Source: Bacillota bacterium
GTDB taxonomy: Bacteria > Bacillota > Clostridia > Lachnospirales > Lachnospiraceae
Direction: 5' to 3'
Length of the DNA stretch: 13,619 bases
Assembly: GCA_023437885.1 (NCBI GenBank)
Contig: JAEZFH010000250.1
Span: 1-13,619 of the forward strand
The position numbers were made by a program, and so were the translations under genes. This document shows positions 1 to 7,395 of this stretch, one piece after another (positions within the stretch are counted from its first letter, which is position 1; every line of letters starts with the position of its first letter). The notes beneath the pieces were generated by a model. That model saw only the letters and a program-made list of their open reading frames with translations. It was not told the origin of the DNA and did not search any database.

Positions 1-728
1 CTGTGAATGTGGTGTTTACCGTTTCTAAAATATTATTTGCCTATATTCTTTGGAATGGTATCTTCTCACATCGCAGTACTATAGCCGGATTTACCTTTGA
101 TTCCATGCTCTCCTATTATATTATTAACTCCTTTTTTAGCCAAATGGATATGTCGGATGGGGTGAGCGGTGAGATAAGCACCCGGATCCGTCAGGGAACC
201 TTCTCCAAATACATGGTGGTGCCGGTGAACATACAGGGTTATTTTCTGGCTCAGACTGCGGGAGCCAGCTTGTTCTATCTGTTATTTAATTTTGCAGCCG
301 CCGTAATTTGGATCTTTGTATTCCGAATTTCCTTTATATTTACGACGGATCCCCGGTATATCTCTGCAGCGTTGCTGCTGGTGCTGCTGGGCCTTGTCTT
401 TATGATACAGCTGAATTATTTCCTGGGCTTATTAACCCTTAAATTTCAGGACATTTATCTGTTTTTAATGATAAAAAGTAATATTATCTCCTTCATTGCC
501 GGAACCCTGGTTCCCCTTGCTCTGCTGCCGCAGCCCGTGCTTCAGACAATGCGTTACTTCCCGTTCTACTATATCTCCTATCTTCCTTCCATGCTTTTAA
601 TCGGAAGAAACGGGGCGGAAGCCGGTTTGGGGCTGGGTATTCTGACTGCATGGATCCTCTTTTTCCTGCTGGTCAACAGGATTACTTACGAAAGGCTTCG
701 CATCCGTTATGATGGGGTGGGTATCTGA
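1..728 (+). CDS. ABC-2 family transporter permease (COG4587-like), 5' partial
   Basis: Integral membrane subunit of an ABC exporter. The frame is open to the window edge, and the first in-frame start-like codon (GTG at 3) has no visible ribosome binding site. Proteins of this family usually have roughly 25 more N-terminal residues ending near a VNVVF-like stretch, so the start is most likely outside the window. About 241 residues are visible, with hydrophobic segments near 4-22, 88-110, 120-145, 160-178 and 207-225. The cytoplasmic motif GEIST.IRQG (about 56-65) followed by a Pro-containing loop is typical of this DUF990/ABC-2 group. The stop overlaps the next ATG by one base, so the two permeases are translationally coupled and probably form a heterodimer. 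The ATP-binding subunit is not in the window. The substrate cannot be told from the sequence. Confidence 0.85.
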   Translation, partial: VNVVFTVSKILFAYILWNGIFSHRSTIAGFTFDSMLSYYIINSFFSQMDMSDGVSGEISTRIRQGTFSKYMVVPVNIQGYFLAQTAGASLFYLLFNFAAAVIWIFVFRISFIFTTDPRYISAALLLVLLGLVFMIQLNYFLGLLTLKFQDIYLFLMIKSNIISFIAGTLVPLALLPQPVLQTMRYFPFYYISYLPSMLLIGRNGAEAGLGLGILTAWILFFLLVNRITYERLRIRYDGVGI

Positions 729-1543
729 TGAAAATATGGAAAACACAGGACACGAGACATAATTTTACATTTATCTGGGCCCTGACTCGAATGAAGCTGT
801 CCAAATTAATGGTCTTCCGCCTTTCCTTCTTCGGAGCCTTCTTCGTAGACGGCTCCTTGTTCCTCATTCAGTTGCTGCTCTATCATGCCATCTACTCCCA
901 GGTCGATTCTATCGGCGGATGGTCAACGGGAGAAATGATTATTTTTATTGGAACCTTTTCCTTAATCAACGCCTTGAACATGATGATCTTCTTTTTTGGT
1001 ACCAATGATATTCCAAATAAGATAAAAAACGGCGATCTGGATCATTATCTGACCAAGCCCGTGAACCCGCTGCTGAGGCTGACCTTTGAAAGCGTGGATC
1101 CTGGTTCCGTCCCCCTGGTCCTCGGAAGCATCCTGCTGATCCTATATGGTGTGAAACAGCTTAATGTGCGGGTAACCCTCCCAAGATTTGCGGCATACTT
1201 TATTTTTGTACTGCTGATGACCCTGCTGTGGTACGATCTTCAACTGATCGTCCGCACCATCCCCTTTTTTACTATTTCGGCCAATAATATCGCCCGGATG
1301 GGGGATACCTTCCTTGAATTGTGTATGAAGATACCAGGTAACTTATTCCGGGGTATCTACAAGATTCTATTTTATTTTATCGTTCCTTACGGAATTATGG
1401 CTACCTTCCCTACGGAACTGATTGCCGGTAATTTAACTTTACCACAACTGGCATACGGGTGCTTTATCACTGTTTTGTTTACCGCTATTACCCTATGGCT
1501 CTGGAGACTGGGCCTGAGACATTATAAAAGTGCCAGCAGTTAA
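728..1543 (+). CDS. ABC-2 family transporter permease (COG3694-like)
   Basis: Second membrane subunit of the same exporter, 271 residues, a normal length for the family. A GGGGTGGG stretch lies about 6 bases before the ATG, and the ATG shares its A with the preceding TGA. Hydrophobic segments lie near 36-55, 68-90, 127-142, 153-175, 210-228 and 243-260. The motif NGDLDHYLTKPVNPL (101-115) after the second helix is the most recognisable family signature (a KxGxLDxxLxKPxNP-type loop), presumed to contact the ATPase. Its pairing with the upstream permease matches the usual ATPase-permease-permease operon of this family. The function beyond export is unknown; related systems have been linked to drug or peptide export, but nothing here fixes the substrate. 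Confidence 0.88.
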   Translation: MKIWKTQDTRHNFTFIWALTRMKLSKLMVFRLSFFGAFFVDGSLFLIQLLLYHAIYSQVDSIGGWSTGEMIIFIGTFSLINALNMMIFFFGTNDIPNKIKNGDLDHYLTKPVNPLLRLTFESVDPGSVPLVLGSILLILYGVKQLNVRVTLPRFAAYFIFVLLMTLLWYDLQLIVRTIPFFTISANNIARMGDTFLELCMKIPGNLFRGIYKILFYFIVPYGIMATFPTELIAGNLTLPQLAYGCFITVLFTAITLWLWRLGLRHYKSASS

Positions 1544-1583
1544 GCCAGGGACTCCGGCTTTTCACAACGAAGCCTCCGGCTTC
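1542..1583 (+). terminator. Possible terminator hairpins after the permease pair
   Basis: The stop codon of the second permease runs into a small hairpin. AAGCC (1542-1546) and GG (1548-1549) pair with CC and GGCTT (1554-1560) around a GACT loop with one bulged A, and four T follow (1559-1562). A second perfect hairpin, GAAGCC-TCC-GGCTTC, lies at 1569-1583. The T tract is short, so intrinsic termination would be weak. The outer bases AGCCA (1543-1547) and TGGCT (1592-1596) are also complementary, so the whole block could fold as one larger structure. Confidence 0.4.
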
Positions 1584-1617
1584 CTGCCCGCTGGCTGAAA
1601 ACGGAATTGCAATAAGA

Positions 1618-1678
1618 CAGGTGTTTATATTAATGTTCTATGCCAATGTTCCCGCATAGAAAATAATATAGACACCTG
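1618..1678. repeat. 61-bp near-perfect palindrome (long hairpin)
   Basis: Left arm 1618-1643 and right arm 1654-1678 are inverted copies around a 10-base loop (1644-1653). The outer 15 positions pair with a single T/G wobble-type difference, then comes a small asymmetric bulge, then eight more pairs (TTCTATGC with GCATAGAA). No T tract follows on either strand, so it does not look like a standard intrinsic terminator. It lies between convergent genes. It could be a small non-autonomous mobile element or palindromic repeat, or a bidirectional RNA structure protecting 3' ends. Confidence 0.7.
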
Positions 1679-1704
1679 CAGCTTCCCAATCATCTTAAAT
1701 TAAT

Positions 1705-1733
1705 TTCTCACAGTACTCACTGCACTGTGAAAA
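1705..1733 (-). terminator. Probable terminator of the radical SAM-rng-ybaK operon
   Basis: TCACAGT (1708-1714) and ACTGTGA (1724-1730) form a perfect 7-bp stem with a 9-base loop. It extends past one mismatch by three more A-T pairs. It begins about 17 bases after the ybaK stop. In the minus-strand direction it is followed by an AT-rich stretch (GAAATTAATTT) rather than a clean run of T, so the call is moderate. Confidence 0.4.
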
Positions 1734-1749
1734 AGGGACGTATAAAACT

Positions 1750-2220
1750 CTATTCGGCAATATCGCATAGAACAGCAGCAAGATAAGTTAGCAGTGCCTC
1801 TCTTGGGATGCACAGCTGACAGCCCCGCACTCCGGCACTGACCGTAATCTCTTCAAACAGGATGGCTGTCTCGTCGATATAGGTCGGAAACTTCTTCTTC
1901 ATTCCGATGGGGGAGCAGCCGCCCCGGATATAGCCTGTGACCGGCAGAAGCTCCTTCACAGGGAGCATTTCAAGCTTCTTGTCTCCCAGGACCGAAGCCG
2001 CCTTCTTAAGATTTAATTCCAGATTCACCGGTATGCAAAAGACCGCAATCCCCCGCTTCTCTCCTTTTACTGCCAGGGTCTTGAATACCTGCTCCGGCGG
2101 CAAGCCAATCATCCCGGCCACATGCTCCCCGCTGAGATTGTTCTCATCCACCTCATATTCCATTGCCCGGTAGCTGATTCCTGCCTGATCCAGCAGTCTC
2201 ATCACATTTGTCTTAATCAT
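1750..2220 (-). CDS. ybaK: Cys-tRNA(Pro) deacylase, YbaK/EbsC family
   Basis: Free-standing trans-editing protein of 156 residues that hydrolyses cysteine mischarged on tRNA(Pro) by prolyl-tRNA synthetase. The size and fold markers fit the YbaK subfamily. They are KTL at 48-50 (Lys48 matches the conserved substrate-pocket lysine), the signature GYIRGGCSPIG at 96-106 and the loop SAGVRGCQ at 128-135. The ATG lies inside an ATGA overlap with the RNase E/G stop (4 bases shared), so it is translationally coupled to that gene and is the last gene of the operon. I see no damage to the conserved residues. The family assignment is firm. The exact substrate, Cys- rather than Ala-tRNA(Pro), rests on subfamily resemblance. 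Confidence 0.9.
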   Translation of the reverse strand: MIKTNVMRLLDQAGISYRAMEYEVDENNLSGEHVAGMIGLPPEQVFKTLAVKGEKRGIAVFCIPVNLELNLKKAASVLGDKKLEMLPVKELLPVTGYIRGGCSPIGMKKKFPTYIDETAILFEEITVSAGVRGCQLCIPREALLTYLAAVLCDIAE

Positions 2221-3446
2221 CGGTGCTTTTTCACCTCTTCCACCTGCTCATGCAAGGGCTTGCGAACCTTCTTGCGTGTTACCTCCACGAGACCCAGAGC
2301 CGTCATATCTACTAAGGTGGTTTTTACCGGGTCCTTTTTCAGATATTCCTCCAGTTCCTCCATCAGCAGCTCCTTATCCCTTTTCAGCTCCATATCAATG
2401 AAGTCAATAATGATAATCCCCGACAGATTGCGCAGTCTGATCTGGCGGGCAATCTCCCTGGCCGCCTCCCGGTTCACCCTGAGGAAAGTCTCCTGTACCT
2501 GCTTCTTACCGGCGACCGCTTTACCGGTATTAACATCAATTACCGTCAAGGCTTCGGTCGGCTGGATGACCAGGGTTCCTCCGCTTTTCAGCCAGACCAT
2601 GGGCCGCACCGCTTCCTCCAGCTTCTCATTCAGTCCGTACAGCTTGGCAAGGCTAAGAGTTTCATCCTGATAAAACCGCAGCTTACCCAGATCCTCCGGC
2701 TGATATACCTTGAGAAACTCCTCCATATTGGCGTAAAGCTCCTTATCATCTGTCACGAACTCCGACACATTCTCGGTATAGCTGTCCCTGATATCGCAGA
2801 TATAGTTGGGAGGTGTACGGTAAAGCAGGGAAAAACAGCTCTGGTGTACTCCGAATTTTCGGATATTTTCATAGGCCTCTGACAGCTTCTCCATCTCGGC
2901 AACGATCTGTTCCTCGGGAATATAGGCTGCATTTGTCCGAATGATAAATCCATACTCCTTCTTCTGCATCCGCTTTGCAATTTCCTTCAGCCTCCTGCGC
3001 TCCTTCTCATCCTGGATCTTGGAGGATACTCCCACCGCTGGCTTTCCATAGGTGAGCGCGGCAAATTTACCGGTAAAATTAAGGTTCGTGCTGACCACCG
3101 GAGCCTTTGTCTTTACATCCTCCTTCGTTACCTGAACGATAAGCTCGTCCCCGATTTTCACTTTGGACTCGACTAGCTGTACCTCATCCCTTCTATATTC
3201 CTGTTCCCTTGCCATGATGGGGTAATGATTCTCGCTCATGGAATAATAGCACATTTTGCCGTCGGAGATTTCAACAAAGGCTGCGTTAATATTCTTTATA
3301 ATATTTTTTACCTTCCCCAGATAGATGTTCCCCAGAATAGCATCTTCTTCCGAAGCATTCAGGGATACCTGGACCAGATCCTTGCCCTCAAAGGAGGCAG
3401 AAATTATTACATTCTCTTTTTTTGAAATTACCAGCTTGTTTTCCAA
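2217..3446 (-). CDS. rng: Ribonuclease E/G family endoribonuclease
   Basis: Endoribonuclease of rRNA/mRNA processing, 409 residues from the chosen TTG start at 3446. The frame is open much further upstream, but that extension overlaps the preceding gene and looks unlike the family. The TTG has a perfect AGGAGG eight bases before it and gives MENKLVISKKE, the expected RNase G-like N terminus. An S1-like RNA-binding domain lies at about 35-125. The DNase I-like catalytic core carries both metal-binding aspartates, Asp304 in VIDVNTGKAV and Asp348 in IIIIDFIDM. The protein stops just after TRKKVRKPLHEQ, so the Cys-x-x-Cys zinc-link that tetramerises E. coli RNase E/G is absent. It lies 70 bases after the TIGR03936 gene and overlaps ybaK. 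A hairpin (3498-3503 with 3518-3523) spans the upstream stop codon. Confidence 0.92.
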   Translation of the reverse strand: MENKLVISKKENVIISASFEGKDLVQVSLNASEEDAILGNIYLGKVKNIIKNINAAFVEISDGKMCYYSMSENHYPIMAREQEYRRDEVQLVESKVKIGDELIVQVTKEDVKTKAPVVSTNLNFTGKFAALTYGKPAVGVSSKIQDEKERRRLKEIAKRMQKKEYGFIIRTNAAYIPEEQIVAEMEKLSEAYENIRKFGVHQSCFSLLYRTPPNYICDIRDSYTENVSEFVTDDKELYANMEEFLKVYQPEDLGKLRFYQDETLSLAKLYGLNEKLEEAVRPMVWLKSGGTLVIQPTEALTVIDVNTGKAVAGKKQVQETFLRVNREAAREIARQIRLRNLSGIIIIDFIDMELKRDKELLMEELEEYLKKDPVKTTLVDMTALGLVEVTRKKVRKPLHEQVEEVKKHR

Positions 3447-3460
3447 ACCTGCTTCCTCCT
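3444..3460 (-). promoter_or_regulatory. Ribosome binding site that fixes the TTG start of rng
   Basis: On the minus strand AGGAGG (plus coordinates 3455-3460) is followed by an 8-base spacer and TTG (3446-3444). The next ATG upstream in frame has no comparable site. This sets the RNase E/G start at TTG. Confidence 0.8.
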
Positions 3461-3516
3461 TTGCCTTTCCTCTTTCTCCGTCCCATGGCATTTCCGGACG
3501 GTACGCAAGCATATGG

Positions 3517-4350
3517 TTACCGTTCCACCTGATCCAAAGCAGCCAGCTTGCCCGTCCCGCTGTCTCTGGTATACACCTCCAGACGGTGGACCTGCCATGC
3601 AAATGGATGATAGGGTACACCCAGATGGTTGGAAAAAGCTTCCATCACCAGCTCCGGCTTTAGATTAGCCGCACTTCCGGTTTCTGTCTGGAGATATACC
3701 TTGATGCCGTTCTCATAGACCTGCGCACTGCTTTCGGGTCTGCCGCCGCCGTCCTGCTTTGGCTCTTCTCTGAGATGCTCCTGCAGGGTAGCGCTCCGCT
3801 TGGCTTCATATTCTTCCCGGGAAAATGCCGTCAGCGTAACCATTGCCTTGATATCCACTTCTTTTTCACTCTTCTTTGTCTTTTTATCAACGACGATTTC
3901 CGGTAACTGCAGAAAATCCTGAAATGCCTTTTGAAAGCTGTCCTGTGAGGCAATATCCTCACGGATGGAATATCCGTCCTTAAGAGACACCAGGTAATCG
4001 GCCGAAGCCACCAGTGCCATGGCCGTTACTGCTTTTGTATTGGGCTCGGCTTCCAGCAGCGGATGATATCCAATGACCCGGAAGCCTTCGGTAATCACCG
4101 CATTCATCCGTTCCATCATTTTCTCCGGCTCTTCAGCCGACTTAAGCCCTATATCCAGATATTCGCTGTCACTGGTCAGACCGACGCCGAGGGGGGCCGC
4201 AAAGGACATAATCTGGTGGGGACTGAACCCCTTGCTGTATTCACTGTCTATATTCGCCCGCCGGAACAGCTTCTGAAAATATCTCATAACATCCAGATGA
4301 CCGACGAATTTCATTGCACCGTATTTTTGAAATTTAATTCTTGCCTTCAT
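3517..4350 (-). CDS. TIGR03936 / DUF2344 radical SAM-linked protein
   Basis: Partner protein of the upstream radical SAM enzyme, 277 residues from ATG 4350. A GGGAGGG ribosome binding site lies five bases before that ATG. A longer reading from 4395 would run through the upstream gene's repeat region and is rejected. The N-terminal half has the family pattern: KFVGHLDVMRYFQ (about 14-26), two arginines, then YSKGFSPHQIMSFAAPLGVG (about 38-57) and EYLDI. The rest is less conserved, with a charged Lys-rich stretch in the middle and FAWQVHRLEVYTRD near the C terminus. In some bacteria the family is fused to the radical SAM protein. Here it overlaps it by 17 bases. The biochemical role is unproven; linkage to RNase E/G suggests RNA or ribosome modification, which is inference. 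Confidence 0.85.
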   Translation of the reverse strand: MKARIKFQKYGAMKFVGHLDVMRYFQKLFRRANIDSEYSKGFSPHQIMSFAAPLGVGLTSDSEYLDIGLKSAEEPEKMMERMNAVITEGFRVIGYHPLLEAEPNTKAVTAMALVASADYLVSLKDGYSIREDIASQDSFQKAFQDFLQLPEIVVDKKTKKSEKEVDIKAMVTLTAFSREEYEAKRSATLQEHLREEPKQDGGGRPESSAQVYENGIKVYLQTETGSAANLKPELVMEAFSNHLGVPYHPFAWQVHRLEVYTRDSGTGKLAALDQVER

Positions 4351-6340
4351 CGGTACCCTCCCAATGCTCATTGATGTTCGTGAGCATTTGTTCATTAATA
4401 TTCATGTGCATTTGCTCATTTGATGTTGATGAGCATTTGCTCACCTGCTCTTGGTGAGTATTTTCCGCCTCGTAGCACAAATCCTCTTCGAAACAGACCC
4501 CTCCGCCAAAGCCGTTCGCACCGCAATTGGCACAGGCCTGTCTGCAATTCGGGGTTACCTTTTCATTCCTGGCTCTCTTATATTCCCTCCAAAGAAAAGC
4601 CTTGGTTACACCTACATCGATGAAATCCCAGGGGAAAATCTCGTCCTCACTGCGTTCTCTGCTATTGTAGAATTCCATGCGGATACCATTCTTTTCAAAG
4701 GCTTTCATCCATTTGGAATAATCAAAATGCTCCGACCAGGAATCATAGAGGCAGCCCTCCTGATAAGCATCATAGACAGCCCGGCTTACTCTGCGGTCAC
4801 CTCTGGCAAACACTCCCTCCAACTCGGTGAGCTCAGCCTCATGCCAGTTATATTTCAGGCTCTTGCGGTTTAGCTGCTCATTGAACTTGCCCTTGAGAAA
4901 GCGCTGGCGCTCCACATATTCCTTCCCATTAATCATTCCGGACCATTGGAAGGGCGTAAAAGGCTTCGGAACAAAGAAAGAAGAGCTGGCGGTAATGCTT
5001 ACCTTGCCATTTCTCTGGTCCTTGGGTATCGTATAATATTCTCTGGCAATCCGGTCGGACAATATGGCAATCCCTTCGATGTCCTCCGGTGTCTCGGTGG
5101 GAAGTCCCAGCATAAAATAGAGCTTCACCCGGTTCCAGCCGCTTTGGAAGGCTTTCATAGCTCCTCCGAGTATGGCTTCCTCCGTCAGGCCCTTATTGAT
5201 TACATCCCGAAGCCTCTGCGTTCCGGCTTCCGGAGCAAAGGTAAGGCTGCTTTTGCGGATATCCTGGACCTTGCTCATCACATCCAGCGCAAAGGCATCA
5301 ATTCGCAGAGACGGCAGGGAAATGTTCACACCCTTAGAGCCGAATTCATCAATCAGGAAATATACCAGCTCCTGAAGGCAGGAATAATCGCTGGAGCTTA
5401 AAGAGCTTAAGGATATCTCCTCATGTCCCGTAGAGGAAAGCATCTCATAGGCACATTGCTTCAGATAATCGATGCTGCGCTCTCTGGTGGGACGGTAAAT
5501 CATTCCCGCCTGGCAGAATCGGCAGCCCCGGATACAGCCCCTCTGTATCTCCAGTACAACCCTGTCCTGAGTTGCCTTAATAAAGGGCACCAGGCGTGCA
5601 GTCGGATAAAATGCTTCGCTCAAATTCATCTCCACCTGTTTCTTTACCAACCGCGGAGCATGCTCATTATTCGGTTCCATTCTTTCGATGGTACCGTCTG
5701 CCTTATATGTGACATCATAAAAAGCAGGCACATACATTCCTTCAATCTGTGCCACCTTTTCCAAATATTCTTTTCTTGTTCCCCCTGCCTTCCGGCATTC
5801 CTTATAGGCATCCAGAATCTCATGATACACCGACTCGCCTTCTCCGATATAGAAGAAATCAAAAAAGTCTGCAATCGGCTCCGGGTTATAGCTGCAGGGG
5901 CCTCCTCCGATTACAATCGGATGCTCCTCGGTACGGTCCTTGGCATAGAGGGGGATTTGGGACAGCTCAAGTACCTGCAGGATATTAGTGTAGCACATCT
6001 CATACTGCAGGGTAATTCCCAAAAAATCAAAATTCTTTACAGGCTCCTGGCTTTCCAGGGCAAACAGGGGAATCTTCTTCTCCCGCATGATCTTGTCTAA
6101 ATCTACCCAGGGAGAGTATACCCGTTCACAATAAGTATCCTCGCGCCGGTTAAACATATCATACAGAATTTGAATCCCCAGATGGGACATGCCGATCTCA
6201 TACACATCAGGAAAGCACATACAAAAGCGGATCTCCACCTTGGCAGGGTCCTTTATCTTCATGTTGACTTCCCCGCCGATGTATCTGGCAGGCTTATCAA
6301 CCGTTAATAAAATTTCATCGGAAAGTGCTAGTTTTCTCAT
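4334..6340 (-). CDS. B12-binding-domain radical SAM protein, TIGR03960 family
   Basis: Iron-sulphur radical SAM enzyme, 668 residues, with a GGGAG site six bases before the ATG. The N-terminal part (about 30-230) resembles a cobalamin-binding-like Rossmann domain, with GISHLG-type and VIGGGPCSYNPEPIADFFD (143-161) stretches. The radical SAM cluster motif Cx3Cx2C is Cys269, Cys273 and Cys276 in RGCIRGCRFCQAG. A second cysteine group sits near the C terminus (CRQACANC at 599-606, then Cys616 and Cys622) and could bind another cluster or zinc. The last ~35 residues are a repetitive, low-complexity tail encoded by 24-bp tandem repeats, absent from what I know of the family. It is the first gene of the operon, followed by its TIGR03936 partner and rng. 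The substrate is unknown. Confidence 0.9.
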   Translation of the reverse strand: MRKLALSDEILLTVDKPARYIGGEVNMKIKDPAKVEIRFCMCFPDVYEIGMSHLGIQILYDMFNRREDTYCERVYSPWVDLDKIMREKKIPLFALESQEPVKNFDFLGITLQYEMCYTNILQVLELSQIPLYAKDRTEEHPIVIGGGPCSYNPEPIADFFDFFYIGEGESVYHEILDAYKECRKAGGTRKEYLEKVAQIEGMYVPAFYDVTYKADGTIERMEPNNEHAPRLVKKQVEMNLSEAFYPTARLVPFIKATQDRVVLEIQRGCIRGCRFCQAGMIYRPTRERSIDYLKQCAYEMLSSTGHEEISLSSLSSSDYSCLQELVYFLIDEFGSKGVNISLPSLRIDAFALDVMSKVQDIRKSSLTFAPEAGTQRLRDVINKGLTEEAILGGAMKAFQSGWNRVKLYFMLGLPTETPEDIEGIAILSDRIAREYYTIPKDQRNGKVSITASSSFFVPKPFTPFQWSGMINGKEYVERQRFLKGKFNEQLNRKSLKYNWHEAELTELEGVFARGDRRVSRAVYDAYQEGCLYDSWSEHFDYSKWMKAFEKNGIRMEFYNSRERSEDEIFPWDFIDVGVTKAFLWREYKRARNEKVTPNCRQACANCGANGFGGGVCFEEDLCYEAENTHQEQVSKCSSTSNEQMHMNINEQMLTNINEHWEGTDEGKN
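4364..4442 (-). repeat. 24-bp tandem repeat in the 3' end of the radical SAM gene
   Basis: Three consecutive copies lie at 4418-4442 (25 bp), 4394-4417 (24 bp) and 4370-4393 (24 bp), followed by a partial copy to 4364. On the coding strand each starts GAGCAAATG or GAACAAATG. The two 24-bp copies encode the octapeptide NEQMxxNI. The 25-bp copy has one extra base and is therefore read in a different frame (KCSSTSN). Confidence 0.85.
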
Positions 6341-6429
6341 TCTTTCTCCCTTTCATCCATACAGATCGCAATACCAGGGATTTTGGCATTTTCAAAATCC
6401 TTTTCACACTTTATCCGGTATTCTACGAT

Positions 6430-6458
6430 ATTATAACTGATATGAGATGAAATTACAA
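6430..6458 (-). promoter_or_regulatory. Sigma-A-like promoter for the radical SAM-rng-ybaK operon
   Basis: On the minus strand TTGTAA (plus 6453-6458) is followed by exactly 17 bases and a perfect TATAAT (6430-6435). The start codon at 6340 is about 85 bases beyond the predicted start site. The leader contains a hairpin (GGATTTTG/CAAAATCC at 6378-6400) without a T tract in the direction of transcription, which may be a remnant terminator or a leader structure. Confidence 0.6.
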
Positions 6459-6474
6459 CGAACAAAAACCATAT

Positions 6475-7089
6475 TTAATCCTTCAGCAAAGCAATGACGA
6501 AATTCTCCAGCTCCTTCAAACTGTCATTTCCCGTCACATATTCCTGAATCCTGGCAGGAGTAAAGCTTCCGATGCTAAAATCCAGCTTATCGATAAGAAA
6601 TATGCTGAGAAACAGCACCAGAGCACAAACCGTACGAATGATTAGAAATCGAAAGGCAGCCATCTCTCTTAAGTTTTCTTCTTCCTCTGTTTCATATTCT
6701 CCTTCATGGAACAGCCGGAGAGGCTTTCCCTTCCGACCCTGCTCCTGCTCGGCATTCTGCAGTGCACTGTCCAGATAATAGCTGTCATAGGCTCTTGCCG
6801 TACTCTGCATCATACTTAACTGACGAAGGCAGGATTCTCTGGCCTGCCTGATGTATTCCGCTCTGGATACCGGTATGGAGGGATTGTAATAATCCAGAGA
6901 CACCAAAGGACTTTCTGCCGCTGCCTCCGACGAACCGGACAGGATTTTTCCCGTTCCTTTATTCATACTGTTCTTCTGAGGTTTTCCCTTATCATAGATC
7001 TGTCCGGTCAGGAACAGATTCTCATTCATATTGTTATGTAAGCTTTTTTCTATCTGCTGTACCATCTTATCTTCAACCTTCTTATCCAT
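6475..7089 (-). CDS. Hypothetical single-pass membrane protein
   Basis: I do not recognise this 204-residue protein. The start ATG 7089 has a perfect GGAGGT site five bases upstream. An upstream in-frame ATG at 7119 would bury this site inside the coding region and is rejected. Residues 1-145 are hydrophilic, with a Gly/Ser/Ala-rich linker (about 44-60), a Tyr-rich helix-like stretch (YIRQARESCLRQLSMMQS, about 79-96) and an acidic patch (EYETEEEENLRE, 131-142). One membrane helix lies at about 146-166, followed by a short 38-residue C-terminal segment. There is no signal peptide at the N terminus, so the N domain is probably cytoplasmic. It is separated by 306 bp from kdpE and by 134 bp from the next gene, which has its own promoter, so it may be monocistronic. 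Confidence 0.75.
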   Translation of the reverse strand: MDKKVEDKMVQQIEKSLHNNMNENLFLTGQIYDKGKPQKNSMNKGTGKILSGSSEAAAESPLVSLDYYNPSIPVSRAEYIRQARESCLRQLSMMQSTARAYDSYYLDSALQNAEQEQGRKGKPLRLFHEGEYETEEEENLREMAAFRFLIIRTVCALVLFLSIFLIDKLDFSIGSFTPARIQEYVTGNDSLKELENFVIALLKD

Positions 7090-7395
7090 CTGATACCTCC
7101 TCTCGAATCTGAGAAACAAACGATGCTTGTATTATCTGATTCATTATATTGTATCCAGAGGGCAGATATGACACATGTTATATGGTTTTACCGGTTCCGT
7201 TCCGGTACAGCCGATGCTTTTTGTCTTATCAATAATTGACAGTATGAACCATGCAGTCCATGGCATACCAATACCAATTCTTACTATAAGTATGATTTCG
7301 CCTGATCAACGGCTTATTATACCATGTACGTATGCGTCCATGATCTTGGTACTCCGTGCCAAGCTGCGCATACATCGGTATAATGCCTGGAGGCA
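7090..7395 (-). other. Intergenic region with several inverted repeats
   Basis: No credible gene is visible in these 306 bases. Besides the nested repeats at 7311-7402, there is a 6-bp stem TACCGG/CCGGTA (7189-7194 with 7202-7207) and a short CCATG-cagtc-CATGG palindrome near 7247-7261. A TATAAT-like hexamer on the minus strand (7143-7148) lies 54 bases before the hypothetical gene, but no convincing -35 box accompanies it, so I do not call a promoter. Confidence 0.5.

Noticed and set aside
2122..2670. Ser-rich 182-residue plus-strand frame opposite rng and ybaK
   Set aside because: Low-complexity composition expected from antisense of Glu/Lys-rich codons, with no supporting start signal.
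3447..3620. N-terminal extension of RNase E/G to an ATG at 3620
   Set aside because: It overlaps the TIGR03936 gene, has no family resemblance, and the TTG at 3446 has a perfect ribosome binding site.
4364..4442. CRISPR or iteron-type repeats
   Set aside because: The units are directly adjacent with no spacers, lie inside a coding region, and have no replication gene nearby.
4946..6100. Long plus-strand reading frames opposite the radical SAM gene
   Set aside because: No family resemblance and no ribosome binding sites; they mirror the well-supported minus-strand gene.
6378..6400. Terminator of the hypothetical membrane protein gene
   Set aside because: An 8-bp stem is present, but T residues follow it only on the plus strand, where there is no gene to terminate; it also lies downstream of the operon promoter.
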